From NCBI GenBank assembly GCA_910579995.1, contig CAJTWH010000003.1:1-64000 (forward strand): a DNA stretch of 64,000 nucleotides, given 5' to 3'. Position 1 is the stretch's first letter. Every line of letters begins with the position of its first letter. Below are positions 34,169 to 43,722 of this stretch, piece after piece. The notes below the pieces were generated by a model that saw only the letters and a program-made list of their open reading frames with translations, was not told the DNA's origin and made no database searches. Source of the DNA: an uncultured Muribaculaceae bacterium (GTDB taxonomy: Bacteria > Bacteroidota > Bacteroidia > Bacteroidales > Muribaculaceae). Both the position numbers and the translations under genes were made by a program.

Positions 34169-35203
34169 TTATCGAGGTCTTGAGGTCGTATTATCTTGCG
34201 GTGAAGCAGGTTTGGGGGTCTGCTCTGCCGCTTGCGCAGGGTCGGGCTCGGGTGCCGGTTTTGTATCCTCCACAAAGTCGAGGGCGCGGGTCATGGCCCG
34301 GGTATTGTCGTCGGGCATGGGACGCACCTTGGCAAACTTGACAAAGTCGGCCATCGAAAGCACCGACCGCATTTGGTCGGCCGACATGCGGGTTTCGGGA
34401 TTCGAACGCAGAGCCTTGACAATCTGAGTGGAAGTCATCTCCATGGCGTTGATACCGAAGCGACCGTGGAGGTATTGGCGCAGGATGTCTACCAGTTCTG
34501 TATAGTAAGCCTTTTCCTGACCGGAACTTGCAAGATTGCTGGTACGCAAGGTGTTGAGTCGCGAGATTGCAAGTTCGTATGGAGGTACGGGAGGATTGCG
34601 GCGTTCTTCAACCACTTCTTTATGTTTGCGAAGCAAGAAGAATGCGGCGACACCAAGGGCTACGACAAATACTCCGAGAAATACCCAGAATATCCAAGTA
34701 GGTATGTAGTCATACCATTTGGTCTGCGGCGTGGCAATGCTCGCCATAGGGTTGAGAGTCATCGCCGAGTCAACTTCCACCGGCAGCACTTTCAGAGTCA
34801 GTGTATTGGAGAATGCAGTGTCGGCAGCGCCGCTTACCACCGTAAACGGAGGCAATGTAAGCGTGCCGGGATCAAATGCCTGAACTGTATAATCATAGCC
34901 GATAGTACGTGTTCCGGCAGCGATGGTCGAAGCACTGTCTACAGCTACGATGTCGACACCGTTCCATGGCAGATATTCCTCACCGGCGGCAAGCTCGGGC
35001 ATACCGTCGAGGTTTACCGTAGAGGCAACATTCTCGGGCATTTGCACAGTGACACGCACATGTGTGGTACTGCCCATAGTTACAACCGTGGAGTCAATCG
35101 ATGAAGTCACCTTGACCCCCGAGGCAGACGGGCGCTGTGCTACAGCGAGACCGGCAACCAAGAGGCTTGCCGCCATGCCCGATATTATCTTGATGTATTT
35201 CAT
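34169..35203 (-). CDS. Bat-operon membrane protein of unknown function
   Basis: 344 residues. Signal peptide (MAASLLVAGLAVAQ), a periplasmic beta-rich part, one membrane helix (about 175-195, WIFWVFLGVFVVALGVAAFFLL), and a cytoplasmic helical domain (PPYELAISRLNTLRTSN...YYTELVDILRQYLHGRFGINAMEMTS). The cytoplasmic domain is like that encoded between DUF58 and batA in many Bacteroidota. The C-terminus is Pro/Thr-rich. Overlaps the DUF58 gene by 4 bp. Role unproved, presumed complex member. Confidence 0.8.
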   Translation of the reverse strand: MKYIKIISGMAASLLVAGLAVAQRPSASGVKVTSSIDSTVVTMGSTTHVRVTVQMPENVASTVNLDGMPELAAGEEYLPWNGVDIVAVDSASTIAAGTRTIGYDYTVQAFDPGTLTLPPFTVVSGAADTAFSNTLTLKVLPVEVDSAMTLNPMASIATPQTKWYDYIPTWIFWVFLGVFVVALGVAAFFLLRKHKEVVEERRNPPVPPYELAISRLNTLRTSNLASSGQEKAYYTELVDILRQYLHGRFGINAMEMTSTQIVKALRSNPETRMSADQMRSVLSMADFVKFAKVRPMPDDNTRAMTRALDFVEDTKPAPEPDPAQAAEQTPKPASPQDNTTSRPR

Positions 35204-36075
35204 ACGGCTGCTCTATTTTTAAACAAGCCCATCAGCGCACGCACATAATCTTCGTCGGTAGCCACCGACACATAGTCTACACGGGTAGAACGCAAGGCTG
35301 TACTCATCTGCTGCTGACGGTCGTACCACCACTTGTTATAGGCTTTTCGCGTCTTGGCCGAGCCGGTATCAACCCAGCGGGTCTGACCGGTCTCAAGGTC
35401 TTCCACATTTACAAGGCCTATATCGGGCAGTTCGCCGTCGCGCTTGTCATAGACCTGAATGGCCATTACATCATGACGCGACACAGCCACAGTAAGCGGA
35501 GTACGGTAATCGCTGCTGTCGATAAAGTCACTGAGCAAGAACATCGTGCAGCGGCGTTTGAGAGCGTCGGAGAAATATCTCACGGCAGCGGCGATATCTG
35601 TGCCCTTGCTTGTCGGCTGAAAATCGAGAAGTTCACGGATGAGAAACAGGATATGCCTGCGTCCTTTCTTGGGCGATATGAATTTTTCGACATGATCCGA
35701 GAAAAAGATAGCACCGATTTTATCGTTGTTCTGAATAGCCGAAAAAGCGATTGTCGCAGCGATTTCAGCTATCATCTCTCGTTTTTCCGGGCCGACGGCA
35801 CCGAAATTACGGCTTGCCGACACATCGACAAGCAGCATGACGGTGAGCTCGCGCTCTTCTTCATAGACCTTTACGTGCGGACGGTTCTGGCGCGCCGTCA
35901 CATTCCAGTCGATATCGCGGATATCATCGCCATACTGATACTCGCGTACTTCCGAAAACATCATGCCGCGCCCCTTGAAGGCTGAGTGATACTCGCCGGC
36001 AAAGATGTTCTGAGAAAGTCCGCGCGTCTTTATTTCTATCTTGCGAACTTTTTTTATAAGTTCATTCGAATCCAT
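35200..36075 (-). CDS. DUF58 domain protein of the Bat operon
   Basis: 291 residues, cytoplasmic. The motif FSEVREYQYGDDIRDIDWNVTARQNRPHVKVYEEERE is the DUF58 signature, and LLVDVSASRNFG is a degenerate VWA-type MIDAS. DUF58 proteins accompany MoxR ATPases throughout bacteria. 40 bp after the MoxR gene. Confidence 0.93.
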   Translation of the reverse strand: MDSNELIKKVRKIEIKTRGLSQNIFAGEYHSAFKGRGMMFSEVREYQYGDDIRDIDWNVTARQNRPHVKVYEEERELTVMLLVDVSASRNFGAVGPEKREMIAEIAATIAFSAIQNNDKIGAIFFSDHVEKFISPKKGRRHILFLIRELLDFQPTSKGTDIAAAVRYFSDALKRRCTMFLLSDFIDSSDYRTPLTVAVSRHDVMAIQVYDKRDGELPDIGLVNVEDLETGQTRWVDTGSAKTRKAYNKWWYDRQQQMSTALRSTRVDYVSVATDEDYVRALMGLFKNRAAV

Positions 36076-36115
36076 ATCAGGTAGAATTTTTACTGAGAGA
36101 AACTACACCGCACCA

Positions 36116-37111
36116 TCAGGGCACTTGCACCTTGTCGAGGATATCGGTGATTATCATATCGGTGGTGAAGTTGTTGGCTTCGGCCTCGTATGACAATCCA
36201 ATACGGTGGCGGAGAACATCGTGGCATACCGAGATTACATCTTCGGGAATCACATAGCCACGCTGGTGGAGGAATGCGTATGCACGCGCAGCCTTGGCAA
36301 GCGAGATCGACGCACGGGGCGATGCTCCGAATGAGATATACGAAGCGAGATCTTCAAGGCCGTATTCACGAGGCGAGCGGGTGGCGAACACGATATCAAC
36401 GATATAGCGCTCGATTTTCTCGTCAACGTAGATTTTCTCTACAATCTTCTGAGCGGCTGTCACTTCCTCGGGGCGCACGAGAGGATGAATCTCACGGTGT
36501 TCGGGTGAGATGTTCATGCGGATAATCTCGCGCTCCTCATCCTTGGTGGGATAGCCGATCACAACTTTCATGAGGAAACGGTCTACCTGCGCCTCGGGCA
36601 GCGGGTATGTACCTTCCTGCTCGATAGGGTTCTGGGTAGCCATCACAAGGAAAGGCTTATCGAGAGGGAATGTGCTGTCGCCGATAGTAACCTGACGCTC
36701 CTGCATGGCCTCGAGCAATGCGCTCTGCACCTTTGCCGGGGCGCGGTTGATTTCGTCGGCAAGTACGAAGTTAGCGAAAATCGGGCCTTTCTTCACTTGG
36801 AAAGTCTCGTTCTTCACTGAATAGATCATAGTACCGAGCACGTCGGCAGGCAGAAGGTCGGGGGTAAACTGTATACGGCTGTATTTTGCGTCGATAAGTT
36901 GTGCAAGAGTCTTGATTGCAAGAGTCTTGGCAAGACCGGGGACGCCTTCGAGAAGCACGTGGCCATTGGCAAGAAGAGAGATCAGAAGACTCTCCACCAG
37001 ATGTTTCTGACCGACAATGGTCTGATCCATGCCGCGGGTTACAAGATTGATAAAGTCGCTTTTGCTCGACACCAAATCGTTGAGTTCTCGGATATTTACG
37101 CTTTCGCTCAT
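36116..37111 (-). CDS. MoxR-family AAA+ ATPase
   Basis: 331 residues from the ATG at 37111; the extension to 37216 runs over the promoter at 37190-37197. Walker A GVPGLAKT, Walker B LADEINRAPAKVQSALLEAMQE, sensor MATQNPIEQEGTYPLPEAQVDRF, C-terminal lid with SPRASISL. MoxR chaperones act with VWA proteins to activate or insert metals or partners; here they would act on BatA/BatB and the DUF58 protein. First gene of the operon. Confidence 0.95.
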   Translation of the reverse strand: MSESVNIRELNDLVSSKSDFINLVTRGMDQTIVGQKHLVESLLISLLANGHVLLEGVPGLAKTLAIKTLAQLIDAKYSRIQFTPDLLPADVLGTMIYSVKNETFQVKKGPIFANFVLADEINRAPAKVQSALLEAMQERQVTIGDSTFPLDKPFLVMATQNPIEQEGTYPLPEAQVDRFLMKVVIGYPTKDEEREIIRMNISPEHREIHPLVRPEEVTAAQKIVEKIYVDEKIERYIVDIVFATRSPREYGLEDLASYISFGASPRASISLAKAARAYAFLHQRGYVIPEDVISVCHDVLRHRIGLSYEAEANNFTTDMIITDILDKVQVP

Positions 37112-37189
37112 AATAGTTGAGGATATATTTGAGGTATTTTGATTACTGTTTTGTGATGAGCGGAACTTATTGCTCCTTTTTTTGTGATA

Positions 37190-37197
37190 CAAAATTA
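37190..37197 (-). promoter_or_regulatory. Bat operon -7 box TAATTTTG
   Basis: A perfect consensus on the minus strand; predicted start near 37183 and a leader of about 70 nt before the MoxR gene. Confidence 0.65.
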
Positions 37198-37277
37198 CAG
37201 CTATAACATTTACCAATCGCGGAATGATTGTTAAATTTAACTATTAAACCTTTAATGTGTTAAAGATTTAAGTATTT

Positions 37278-38120
37278 TTAAGCCTCTTCTGTCTTGTAAA
37301 TGCTTCCGTCTGCGGCGATTGCTATCTTGCGCTCTTTATAAAGATGGCCGACTGCTTTCTTGAAATCTTTTTTCGAGCATTGGAAGAGCATTTCAATATG
37401 TGCCGGAGGCATTTTGTCGCTGAGGCGCATGGCTCCGGGCGACGAGATGTATTCGAGCACGCGGTGTGCGAGTTCGTCGGTACGGCGGTCGGCGCGGTCG
37501 TTGATTGTTAGGTCTATCTTGCCGTCGTCGCGCACCTGTTTCACCCATGCCTTGATATGCTGCTCCACTTCTACAGGACGGTAAATCTCGTTGGCATAGA
37601 TCATGCCGCGGTGCAGATTGTCGACAATAGCTTTGTAGCCGAGTTCGGTATGTTCTGTCACCAGCACCTCGACTTCCTGACCGGGCTTGTATTCAGGGAA
37701 AACATTGCCCAAGAATTTCTCAACTTTAGCCGAAGCGACGACCCTGCCGGTTGTCTTGTCGAGATACACATAGACAAGATAGACGCCGCCGCGGCGCATG
37801 CGCGTTTTCTGCTCGCTGTAGGGCACCAGCAGATCCTTGGGCAGGCCCCAGTCAAGGAACGCGCCCGTATCGTTGACGGCAGAAACCGTGAGATATGCAA
37901 ACTGTCCTACCGTGGCAAACGGTTTTTCTGTCGTGGCCACCGGGCGGTCTTCAGAGTCCTTATATACAAATACATGCACATTGTCGCCCACTTTCATCTC
38001 TTCATCGAGATAGCGGCGAGGGAGCAGAACCTCGGCAGTATTGTCGGCGTCGCCGAGATATGCGCCGAAGTCTACCATTCTGCGGATTTCGAGATCCTGA
38101 TATTGTCCTATTTTTATCAT
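37278..38120 (-). CDS. CvfB-like S1 RNA-binding protein
   Basis: 280 residues. Three S1-like OB folds in tandem (about 1-65, 70-135 with GAFLDWGLPKDLLVPYSEQ, 145-210) and a C-terminal winged helix (about 220-275, MLFQCSKKDFKKAVGHLYKERKI). This is the CvfB/YitL architecture of RNA-binding regulators. It is transcribed divergently from rsmG with about 135 bp between starts. Confidence 0.88.
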   Translation of the reverse strand: MIKIGQYQDLEIRRMVDFGAYLGDADNTAEVLLPRRYLDEEMKVGDNVHVFVYKDSEDRPVATTEKPFATVGQFAYLTVSAVNDTGAFLDWGLPKDLLVPYSEQKTRMRRGGVYLVYVYLDKTTGRVVASAKVEKFLGNVFPEYKPGQEVEVLVTEHTELGYKAIVDNLHRGMIYANEIYRPVEVEQHIKAWVKQVRDDGKIDLTINDRADRRTDELAHRVLEYISSPGAMRLSDKMPPAHIEMLFQCSKKDFKKAVGHLYKERKIAIAADGSIYKTEEA

Positions 38121-38212
38121 ATTTTTCGTGTTTATGTCAGTTAGGTGTGCAAAGAAAACGCTTTTATTTCAATTATCACCATCTTAATGAAATAAAAATT
38201 CGTAAATTTGCA

Positions 38213-38220
38213 TTTCTTAA
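38213..38220 (+). promoter_or_regulatory. rsmG -7 box TAAATTTG
   Basis: A perfect consensus 38 bp before the ATG at 38258. Confidence 0.65.
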
Positions 38221-38257
38221 AAGAAAACATTCGACACCGCAATATTGTTGCACTGAC

Positions 38258-38908
38258 ATGGAAACACTACACGACAGCGTAGACATAATAAAGCGCTATT
38301 TCCCGGCGCTGACCGATTCTCAGATGGAGGCTTACCGCCGTCTGGAAGAGCTATACACCGACTGGAATTCAAAAATCAACGTCATTTCGCGCGCCGACAC
38401 CGGCAACCTCTACACGCGCCATGTGCTTCATTCTCTGGCCATAGCGGCTTTTCTCGGCGACCTGCGCGAAGGCACGAGCATTATGGATCTCGGCACAGGC
38501 GGAGGTTTTCCCGGCATACCGCTTGCCATATTCTACCCTCAGTGCAAGTTCCATCTCATCGACCGCATTGGCAAGAAAATCAAAGTCGCCGCCGATATAG
38601 CGGCTCAGATCGGGCTTGACAACGTAAGTTTCCGCCATGGCGACTCAGGCGAGTGCCATGACAAATTCAGCTATGTGGTATCGCGCGCGGTCATGCCTCT
38701 CGACGCCCTTGTCAAGGCTTGCTCGAAAAACATCGACCGCTCCTCTACCCTTCCCGGGAGATATGCCCCCGGACTCGTATGTCTGAAGGGAGGTGACCTC
38801 GCTGAAGAAATCGCTGCAACCAAGCGTACGGTTGTCGATGTGCCCGTCACCGACTTTTTCAACGAGCCATTCTTCGAGACTAAAGAAATAATCTATGTTC
38901 CCTTATAA
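38258..38908 (+). CDS. rsmG: 16S rRNA (guanine527-N7)-methyltransferase
   Basis: 216 residues from the ATG at 38258. The in-frame extension upstream overlaps the divergent S1 gene and the promoter, so it is rejected. Motifs: WNSKINVISR, LYTRHVLHSL, the SAM-binding MDLGTGGGFPGIPLAI, LIDRIGKK, and YVVSRAVMPLD. It methylates G527 of 16S rRNA. The following hydrolase begins 3 bp after the stop. Confidence 0.95.
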   Translation: METLHDSVDIIKRYFPALTDSQMEAYRRLEELYTDWNSKINVISRADTGNLYTRHVLHSLAIAAFLGDLREGTSIMDLGTGGGFPGIPLAIFYPQCKFHLIDRIGKKIKVAADIAAQIGLDNVSFRHGDSGECHDKFSYVVSRAVMPLDALVKACSKNIDRSSTLPGRYAPGLVCLKGGDLAEEIAATKRTVVDVPVTDFFNEPFFETKEIIYVPL

Positions 38909-38910
38909 TC

Positions 38911-39558
38911 ATGTTAAAGATCAAGCAATTTGCATTTAACCCATTTGGCGTAAGCACATTTATCGTTTACGACTCCGACACCCGCGACGCTCTCGTGGTA
39001 GACCCGGGTATGGTAAGCGAGCGCGAACGCCGTTTTTTCGATGATTTTGTATCTCAACAACAACTCAAGATTGAGCAGGTAGTCAACACTCATCTTCATC
39101 TCGACCACTGTTTCGGCGACAATTACGTCCGCGATAAATATGGGGTGAAAGTCGCTGCCAATATCCTTGACGCCCCTCTGGCAGAAAATCTGCAGAGACA
39201 GGCCGCACAATTCGGCATGGTGCTCGACAAGGACGAGACAGTAGAGGTAGATGTGCCTCTCAATGAAGGCGACGTAATCTCAGTCGGCAATTATAAAATA
39301 GATGTACTGCAAGTGCCGGGTCACTCGCAAGGCAGTATCATACTCTATTGCAAGGAAGCGAATGTCGCTATTGTAGGCGATGTGCTTTTCCGCGGATCTA
39401 TAGGCCGCACAGACTTGCCCGGCGGCAACCATCAGCAGCTTATCGACGGCATTAAAGCAAAACTCCTCAAGCTCCCCGACGATACCATGATACTCCCGGG
39501 ACACGGCCCCGCCACGACAATCAAGTCAGAAAAAGCAGCCAATCCATATTTGAAATAG
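38911..39558 (+). CDS. Metallo-beta-lactamase-fold hydrolase (glyoxalase II-like)
   Basis: 215 residues. Metal-binding motif THLHLDHCFGD near residue 60, then PGHSQGS, GDVLFRGSIGRTDLPGG, and LPGHGPATTI, the full two-metal set of the family. Short glyoxalase-II-like proteins of this type hydrolyse thioesters; the precise substrate is unknown. Co-transcribed with rsmG. Confidence 0.92.
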   Translation: MLKIKQFAFNPFGVSTFIVYDSDTRDALVVDPGMVSERERRFFDDFVSQQQLKIEQVVNTHLHLDHCFGDNYVRDKYGVKVAANILDAPLAENLQRQAAQFGMVLDKDETVEVDVPLNEGDVISVGNYKIDVLQVPGHSQGSIILYCKEANVAIVGDVLFRGSIGRTDLPGGNHQQLIDGIKAKLLKLPDDTMILPGHGPATTIKSEKAANPYLK

Positions 39559-39612
39559 AACCTTTGCGCCGCATAATTTGTTATGAAGTAAATTCATTAC
39601 TTCACTCACATT

Positions 39613-40929
39613 ATGCAGCGCAAATTATTTTTACTTCTCACCGCACTTCTTCCGGCATTGGCTTGGGGAGAAGGCAAAAGCCTTGTCGACGCACAGACCG
39701 ACTCTCTCATATCAAATCATAAAATCGTCTACATCGACGGCAAACCCGCCGATTATGCCACACAGGAATATGTCGATTCTATACGTCAAGTAATCTCTAC
39801 CTTTTATTACGACCAATTCCGCCACTTCTCCGACCCCGCCGCTCCTTATTTTTTATTCTTGAGCAAAGACGCGTCGCTGGCCATGGGCATTGGCGGAGCT
39901 GTGAGAATGCGTGCTTACTATGACTGGGGAGGCGCTATGCCGGCGTCCGGTTTCGCGCCCTACATGATACCGATGAATCCGTCGCCTACCGACATGCGGC
40001 ATTTCGACACCACTCCGGCCGGAACATGCCTCTATTTTCGCGTTTTGGGGAGAAATAAAATGCTCGGGACATACCAGCTCTACATCGAGGCCAACTTCAA
40101 CGGCTATCAGGCCCGCGACTTCCACCTCAAGAAGGCCTACGCCATCATAAACGATTTCACTGTCGGCTACGCCAACTCCACATTCTCCGATCCGGCGGCA
40201 GTGCCCCCTACCGTCGACGCCCAAGGCCCCAACAACAAGATTTCGCCTACAGCCGTACTCGTGAGGTACATGCCCGTGGTTAAAGACAAATGGGTTTTCG
40301 CCGTATCTGCGGAAACGCCCGCCAACGCCCTCGACGTTGACAACACAAATACTCAGAAAGTAAAAAATTGGATGCCCGATTGGGCCGCCTTCGCCCAATA
40401 CCAATGGGCTCAGGGACAGCATGTGCGTCTGTCTGCGATAATGCGCACATTATCGTACCGCGACATGATTACATCCACCAACCACAATCCAATAGGCTGG
40501 GGATTGCAGCTGAGCAGCGTATCACACCCCGCCGAACCGCTCACCTTATATCTCAACGCCAATTACGGCAAAGGCTACGCCGGCCTTGGTGGCGACCTTT
40601 TGATTGGCAACTACGACCTCGTAGCCGAACCCGGAGCAGCGGGCAAGATGTATACGCCACGTTCGTTCGGATGGTGCGCCGGCGTCCAGTATAATTTCAG
40701 GCCAAACCTCTTCATGAGCCTCTCCGCAAGCCAGACCCGCTATCTGCCAAAAGGCGATATATCACCCGATGAATACAAATATGGCATATTCAGCGCCATA
40801 AACATATTTTGGAATATGACACCGCGCATGCAGGTGGGTGCTGAATTCGACTTCGGCAAACGAGTCAATTTCAGTGGCGACCACCGCTATGCCAAGCGCA
40901 TAGGCGCCATGTGTATGTTCTCTTTCTGA
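39613..40929 (+). CDS. DcaP-like outer-membrane porin
   Basis: 438 residues. Signal peptide (KLFLLLTALLPALAWG), a short coiled-coil segment, and an amphipathic beta-barrel ending in aromatic CMFSF. Segments such as GGAVRMRAYYDWGGAMP and FRVLGRNKMLGTYQLYIEANFNGY match the DcaP-type porins of Bacteroidota, which are trimeric and pass anionic solutes. A near-consensus AACCTTTG box lies upstream. Followed by a terminator. Confidence 0.85.
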   Translation: MQRKLFLLLTALLPALAWGEGKSLVDAQTDSLISNHKIVYIDGKPADYATQEYVDSIRQVISTFYYDQFRHFSDPAAPYFLFLSKDASLAMGIGGAVRMRAYYDWGGAMPASGFAPYMIPMNPSPTDMRHFDTTPAGTCLYFRVLGRNKMLGTYQLYIEANFNGYQARDFHLKKAYAIINDFTVGYANSTFSDPAAVPPTVDAQGPNNKISPTAVLVRYMPVVKDKWVFAVSAETPANALDVDNTNTQKVKNWMPDWAAFAQYQWAQGQHVRLSAIMRTLSYRDMITSTNHNPIGWGLQLSSVSHPAEPLTLYLNANYGKGYAGLGGDLLIGNYDLVAEPGAAGKMYTPRSFGWCAGVQYNFRPNLFMSLSASQTRYLPKGDISPDEYKYGIFSAINIFWNMTPRMQVGAEFDFGKRVNFSGDHRYAKRIGAMCMFSF

Positions 40930-40941
40930 ACTCATCCGCCA

Positions 40942-40970
40942 AGCCCCGGTTTTTCAGATCCGGGGTTTTG
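40942..40970 (+). terminator. Terminator after the porin gene
   Basis: CCCCGG (40944-40949) and CCGGGG (40960-40965) with a 10-nt loop, then TTTTG. Confidence 0.85.
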
Positions 40971-40997
40971 TTGTATCAAAAAGAATCGTTACCTTTG
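40967..40997 (+). promoter_or_regulatory. Promoter: TTTG - 19 bp - TACCTTTG
   Basis: The -33 TTTG (40967-40970) is shared with the porin terminator T tract; the -7 TACCTTTG is at 40990-40997. The predicted start lies after the ATG at 41000, which supports the later start at 41018. Confidence 0.65.
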
Positions 40998-41017
40998 CCA
41001 TGTATAAACTCACAGCC

Positions 41018-41599
41018 ATGAAAAAGACACTCCAACTCCTGCTTCTTATCGTGTTATGCACCACGATTGACGCCCTCGCCGTTGAGAATTATCTCAACAC
41101 GCCAAACACACTGAATTTCGACAATACCGAATTTACGCTCGGATGGAGTTCTCATCCAAGAGAAATTCAATATCTTCAGGAGTATTTTCCTAAGGGACAG
41201 TCACCTGAAAATTTTAAGGACATGCTTTCCGTATGGGTTTTTGTCGGTGATTTTCCGGCAAAGCAATATATTCAGAACATGGCAAACAACTATGAGGAAC
41301 GCAAAAAGACAGACAAAAGCTGCAACTACCAAATATATGAAAACGACGGCGAGTACATGTTTGATTGCCTTCTGAGCGAAGACGACGGGAAATTTGTAAA
41401 CGCTGTAGAGTTCAACATCTACCGCTGCAAAAACACAAGCATCGACGGCAAGCAAGTGTTGTTGATATGTTTCTATAGCCAACAGGCCAAAGGCGACGAC
41501 ATCATGCCTTTCCTTACAGACCTCAAGGAACTGCGCGGCCGTCTGATATTGGCTATGGCAAAGTTTGAATACCCACAGATAAAACTTAGTCCCCGCTGA
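41018..41599 (+). CDS. Secreted hypothetical protein
   Basis: 193 residues from the ATG at 41018. The earlier ATG at 41000 abuts the -7 box and would break the signal peptide (KKTLQLLLLIVLCTTIDALA). The mature protein is soluble with three Cys residues (SCNYQ, FDCLL, YRCKN) and ends IKLSPR. I do not recognise the family. Its own promoter makes it a single-gene unit before thrS. Confidence 0.75.
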   Translation: MKKTLQLLLLIVLCTTIDALAVENYLNTPNTLNFDNTEFTLGWSSHPREIQYLQEYFPKGQSPENFKDMLSVWVFVGDFPAKQYIQNMANNYEERKKTDKSCNYQIYENDGEYMFDCLLSEDDGKFVNAVEFNIYRCKNTSIDGKQVLLICFYSQQAKGDDIMPFLTDLKELRGRLILAMAKFEYPQIKLSPR

Positions 41600-41681
41600 T
41601 TTCCTTGCGCCGTATTGCCTCGTATTTCTATTCAAGATTAAGCTTTTAGAATAAATATTCCGAGGAAAGACGTGAAAAATT

Positions 41682-41711
41682 TTTGAGTGTCGCAATTTTT
41701 TTGTATCTTTG
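41682..41711 (+). promoter_or_regulatory. thrS operon promoter: TTTG - TATCTTTG
   Basis: TTTG at 41682-41685 and a perfect -7 TATCTTTG at 41704-41711 (18-bp spacing). The leader of about 60 nt contains a short hairpin (CGGCT/AGCCG). No T-box features were seen. Confidence 0.7.
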
Positions 41712-41775
41712 CGGCTGATTTTAGCCGGAGTGCGTCCAGACGGGCGTCAGCGGCGTCATTGTTAACCGATTAAGC

Positions 41776-43713
41776 ATGATTAAAATCACATTTCCCGATA
41801 ATAGCGTCAAGGAATTTGAAGCCGGCGTAACGCCGCTCCAGATCGCTCAATCAATATCTCCGCGGCTCGCCCGCGAAGTTCTCGCCGCGTCTGTCAATGA
41901 GCAGGAGTGGGATCTCACCCGCCCCATCGAGGCCGACGCCGCCATCAAACTTTTCAAATGGGAAGATCCCGAAGGTAAGCATGCGTTCTGGCACAGCTCC
42001 GCCCACCTCCTCGCCGAGGCTCTGCAGGAGCTTTATCCGGGCATACGCTTCGGCATTGGCCCGGCCATCGAAAACGGTTTCTACTATGATGTGGATCCGG
42101 GCGACAACAAGCTCTCAAGCGACGACTTCGCCAAAATCGAGGCTAAAATGCTTGAGCTTGCCAAGCAGGACCAGCAGATTGTGCGCGCGGATATAAGCAA
42201 AGACGACGCGCTCAAATTCTTCGGCGACAAAAACGAGGAATACAAATGCGAGCTTATCTCCGAGCTTGAAGACGGTCATATCACCACCTATACACAAGGT
42301 AATTTCACCGATCTTTGCCGCGGCCCGCACATCCCCTCTACAGCTCCCATCAAGGCTGCCAAAATCACATCGCTCGCCGGCGCATTCTGGCGCGGTGATG
42401 AAAAGCGCAACCAGCTCGTGCGCGTTTATGGCATTACCTTCCCCAAGAAAGCCATGCTCGACGAATATCTCGCCCTTCTCGAAGAGGCCAAGAAACGTGA
42501 CCACCGCAAGCTCGGCAAAGAGATGGAGCTTTTCGCTTTCTCTCAGAAAGTAGGTGCCGGCCTGCCCCTCTGGCTTCCCAAAGGCGCCGCTCTCCGCGAT
42601 CGTCTCGAGCAATTCCTGCGCAAGATTCAGAAACGCTATGGTTACCTGCAGGTAATCACTCCCCATATCGGCAACAAGCAACTCTATGTGACCTCAGGCC
42701 ACTATGCAAAATACGGCAAAGACTCATTCCAGCCCATCCACACACCGGAAGAGGGCGAGGAATACCTGCTCAAGCCGATGAACTGCCCCCACCACTGCGA
42801 AATCTTCCGCGCACTCCCCCGCTCTTACCGCGACCTGCCTCTGCGTCTTGCAGAATTCGGCACCGTATACCGCTATGAGCAGAGCGGCGAGCTCCACGGC
42901 CTTACCCGTGTGCGTGGCTTTACGCAGGACGACGCACACATCTTCTGCGCTCCCGAGCAGATTAAAGATGAGTTCCTCAAGGTGATGGATATCATCCTCT
43001 ATATTTTCAAAGCACTGAAATTTGAAAACTACGAGGCCCAGATATCACTCCGCGACCCGGCTCACAAAGAAAAATATATCGGCAGCGACGAAAACTGGCA
43101 CAAAGCCGAGCAGGCTATCATCGAAGCTTGTGCTGAAAAGGGTATCAATGCCCGCACAGAACTTGGCGAGGCAGCTTTCTATGGACCCAAACTCGACTTC
43201 ATGGTCAAAGACGCCATCGGCCGCCGTTGGCAGCTCGGCACCATTCAGGTAGACTACAATCTGCCCGAACGCTTCGAGCTCGAATATACCGGTGCCGACA
43301 ACGCCAAGCACCGTCCGGTAATGATTCACCGCGCACCCTTCGGCTCGATGGAACGCTTCGTAGCCGTGTTGCTCGAGCACACCGCCGGCCACTTCCCCCT
43401 CTGGCTCGCACCGGAGCAGGCCGTCATCATACCGGTGAGCGACAAGTATCTCGACTATGCCCGCAAAGTGGCAGCCGATCTCGAAGCCGCCGACATACGC
43501 CTCGAAATCGACGACCGCAATGAAACTCTCGGCCGCAAAATCCGCGACAACCAAATGCGCAGAATACCTTATATGCTCATTGTTGGCGAAAAAGAACAAG
43601 AAAAAGGCGAAGTTTCAGTAAGAAAATCGGGTGAAGGTGACCTTGGTTCGATGAAAATTGCTAACTTTGCAGAGCATTTGACCAATGAGGTCAATCAAAT
43701 GATTAATCAATAA
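41776..43713 (+). CDS. thrS: Threonyl-tRNA synthetase
   Basis: 645 residues. N-terminal TGS domain (1-62), the editing domain with the HSSAHLLAEAL motif, class II catalytic core with Zn ligands (MNCPHHCEIF, HRAPFGSMERF) and motif 2 RLAEFGTVYRYE, and a C-terminal anticodon-binding domain. Charges tRNA-Thr. First gene of the conserved thrS-infC-rpmI-rplT cluster. Confidence 0.98.
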   Translation: MIKITFPDNSVKEFEAGVTPLQIAQSISPRLAREVLAASVNEQEWDLTRPIEADAAIKLFKWEDPEGKHAFWHSSAHLLAEALQELYPGIRFGIGPAIENGFYYDVDPGDNKLSSDDFAKIEAKMLELAKQDQQIVRADISKDDALKFFGDKNEEYKCELISELEDGHITTYTQGNFTDLCRGPHIPSTAPIKAAKITSLAGAFWRGDEKRNQLVRVYGITFPKKAMLDEYLALLEEAKKRDHRKLGKEMELFAFSQKVGAGLPLWLPKGAALRDRLEQFLRKIQKRYGYLQVITPHIGNKQLYVTSGHYAKYGKDSFQPIHTPEEGEEYLLKPMNCPHHCEIFRALPRSYRDLPLRLAEFGTVYRYEQSGELHGLTRVRGFTQDDAHIFCAPEQIKDEFLKVMDIILYIFKALKFENYEAQISLRDPAHKEKYIGSDENWHKAEQAIIEACAEKGINARTELGEAAFYGPKLDFMVKDAIGRRWQLGTIQVDYNLPERFELEYTGADNAKHRPVMIHRAPFGSMERFVAVLLEHTAGHFPLWLAPEQAVIIPVSDKYLDYARKVAADLEAADIRLEIDDRNETLGRKIRDNQMRRIPYMLIVGEKEQEKGEVSVRKSGEGDLGSMKIANFAEHLTNEVNQMINQ

Positions 43714-43722
43714 CCCCACTGA

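Noticed and set aside
41712..41775. T-box or threonine attenuator before thrS
   Set aside because: Leader is only about 60 nt and lacks T-box motifs; a single short hairpin is not enough.
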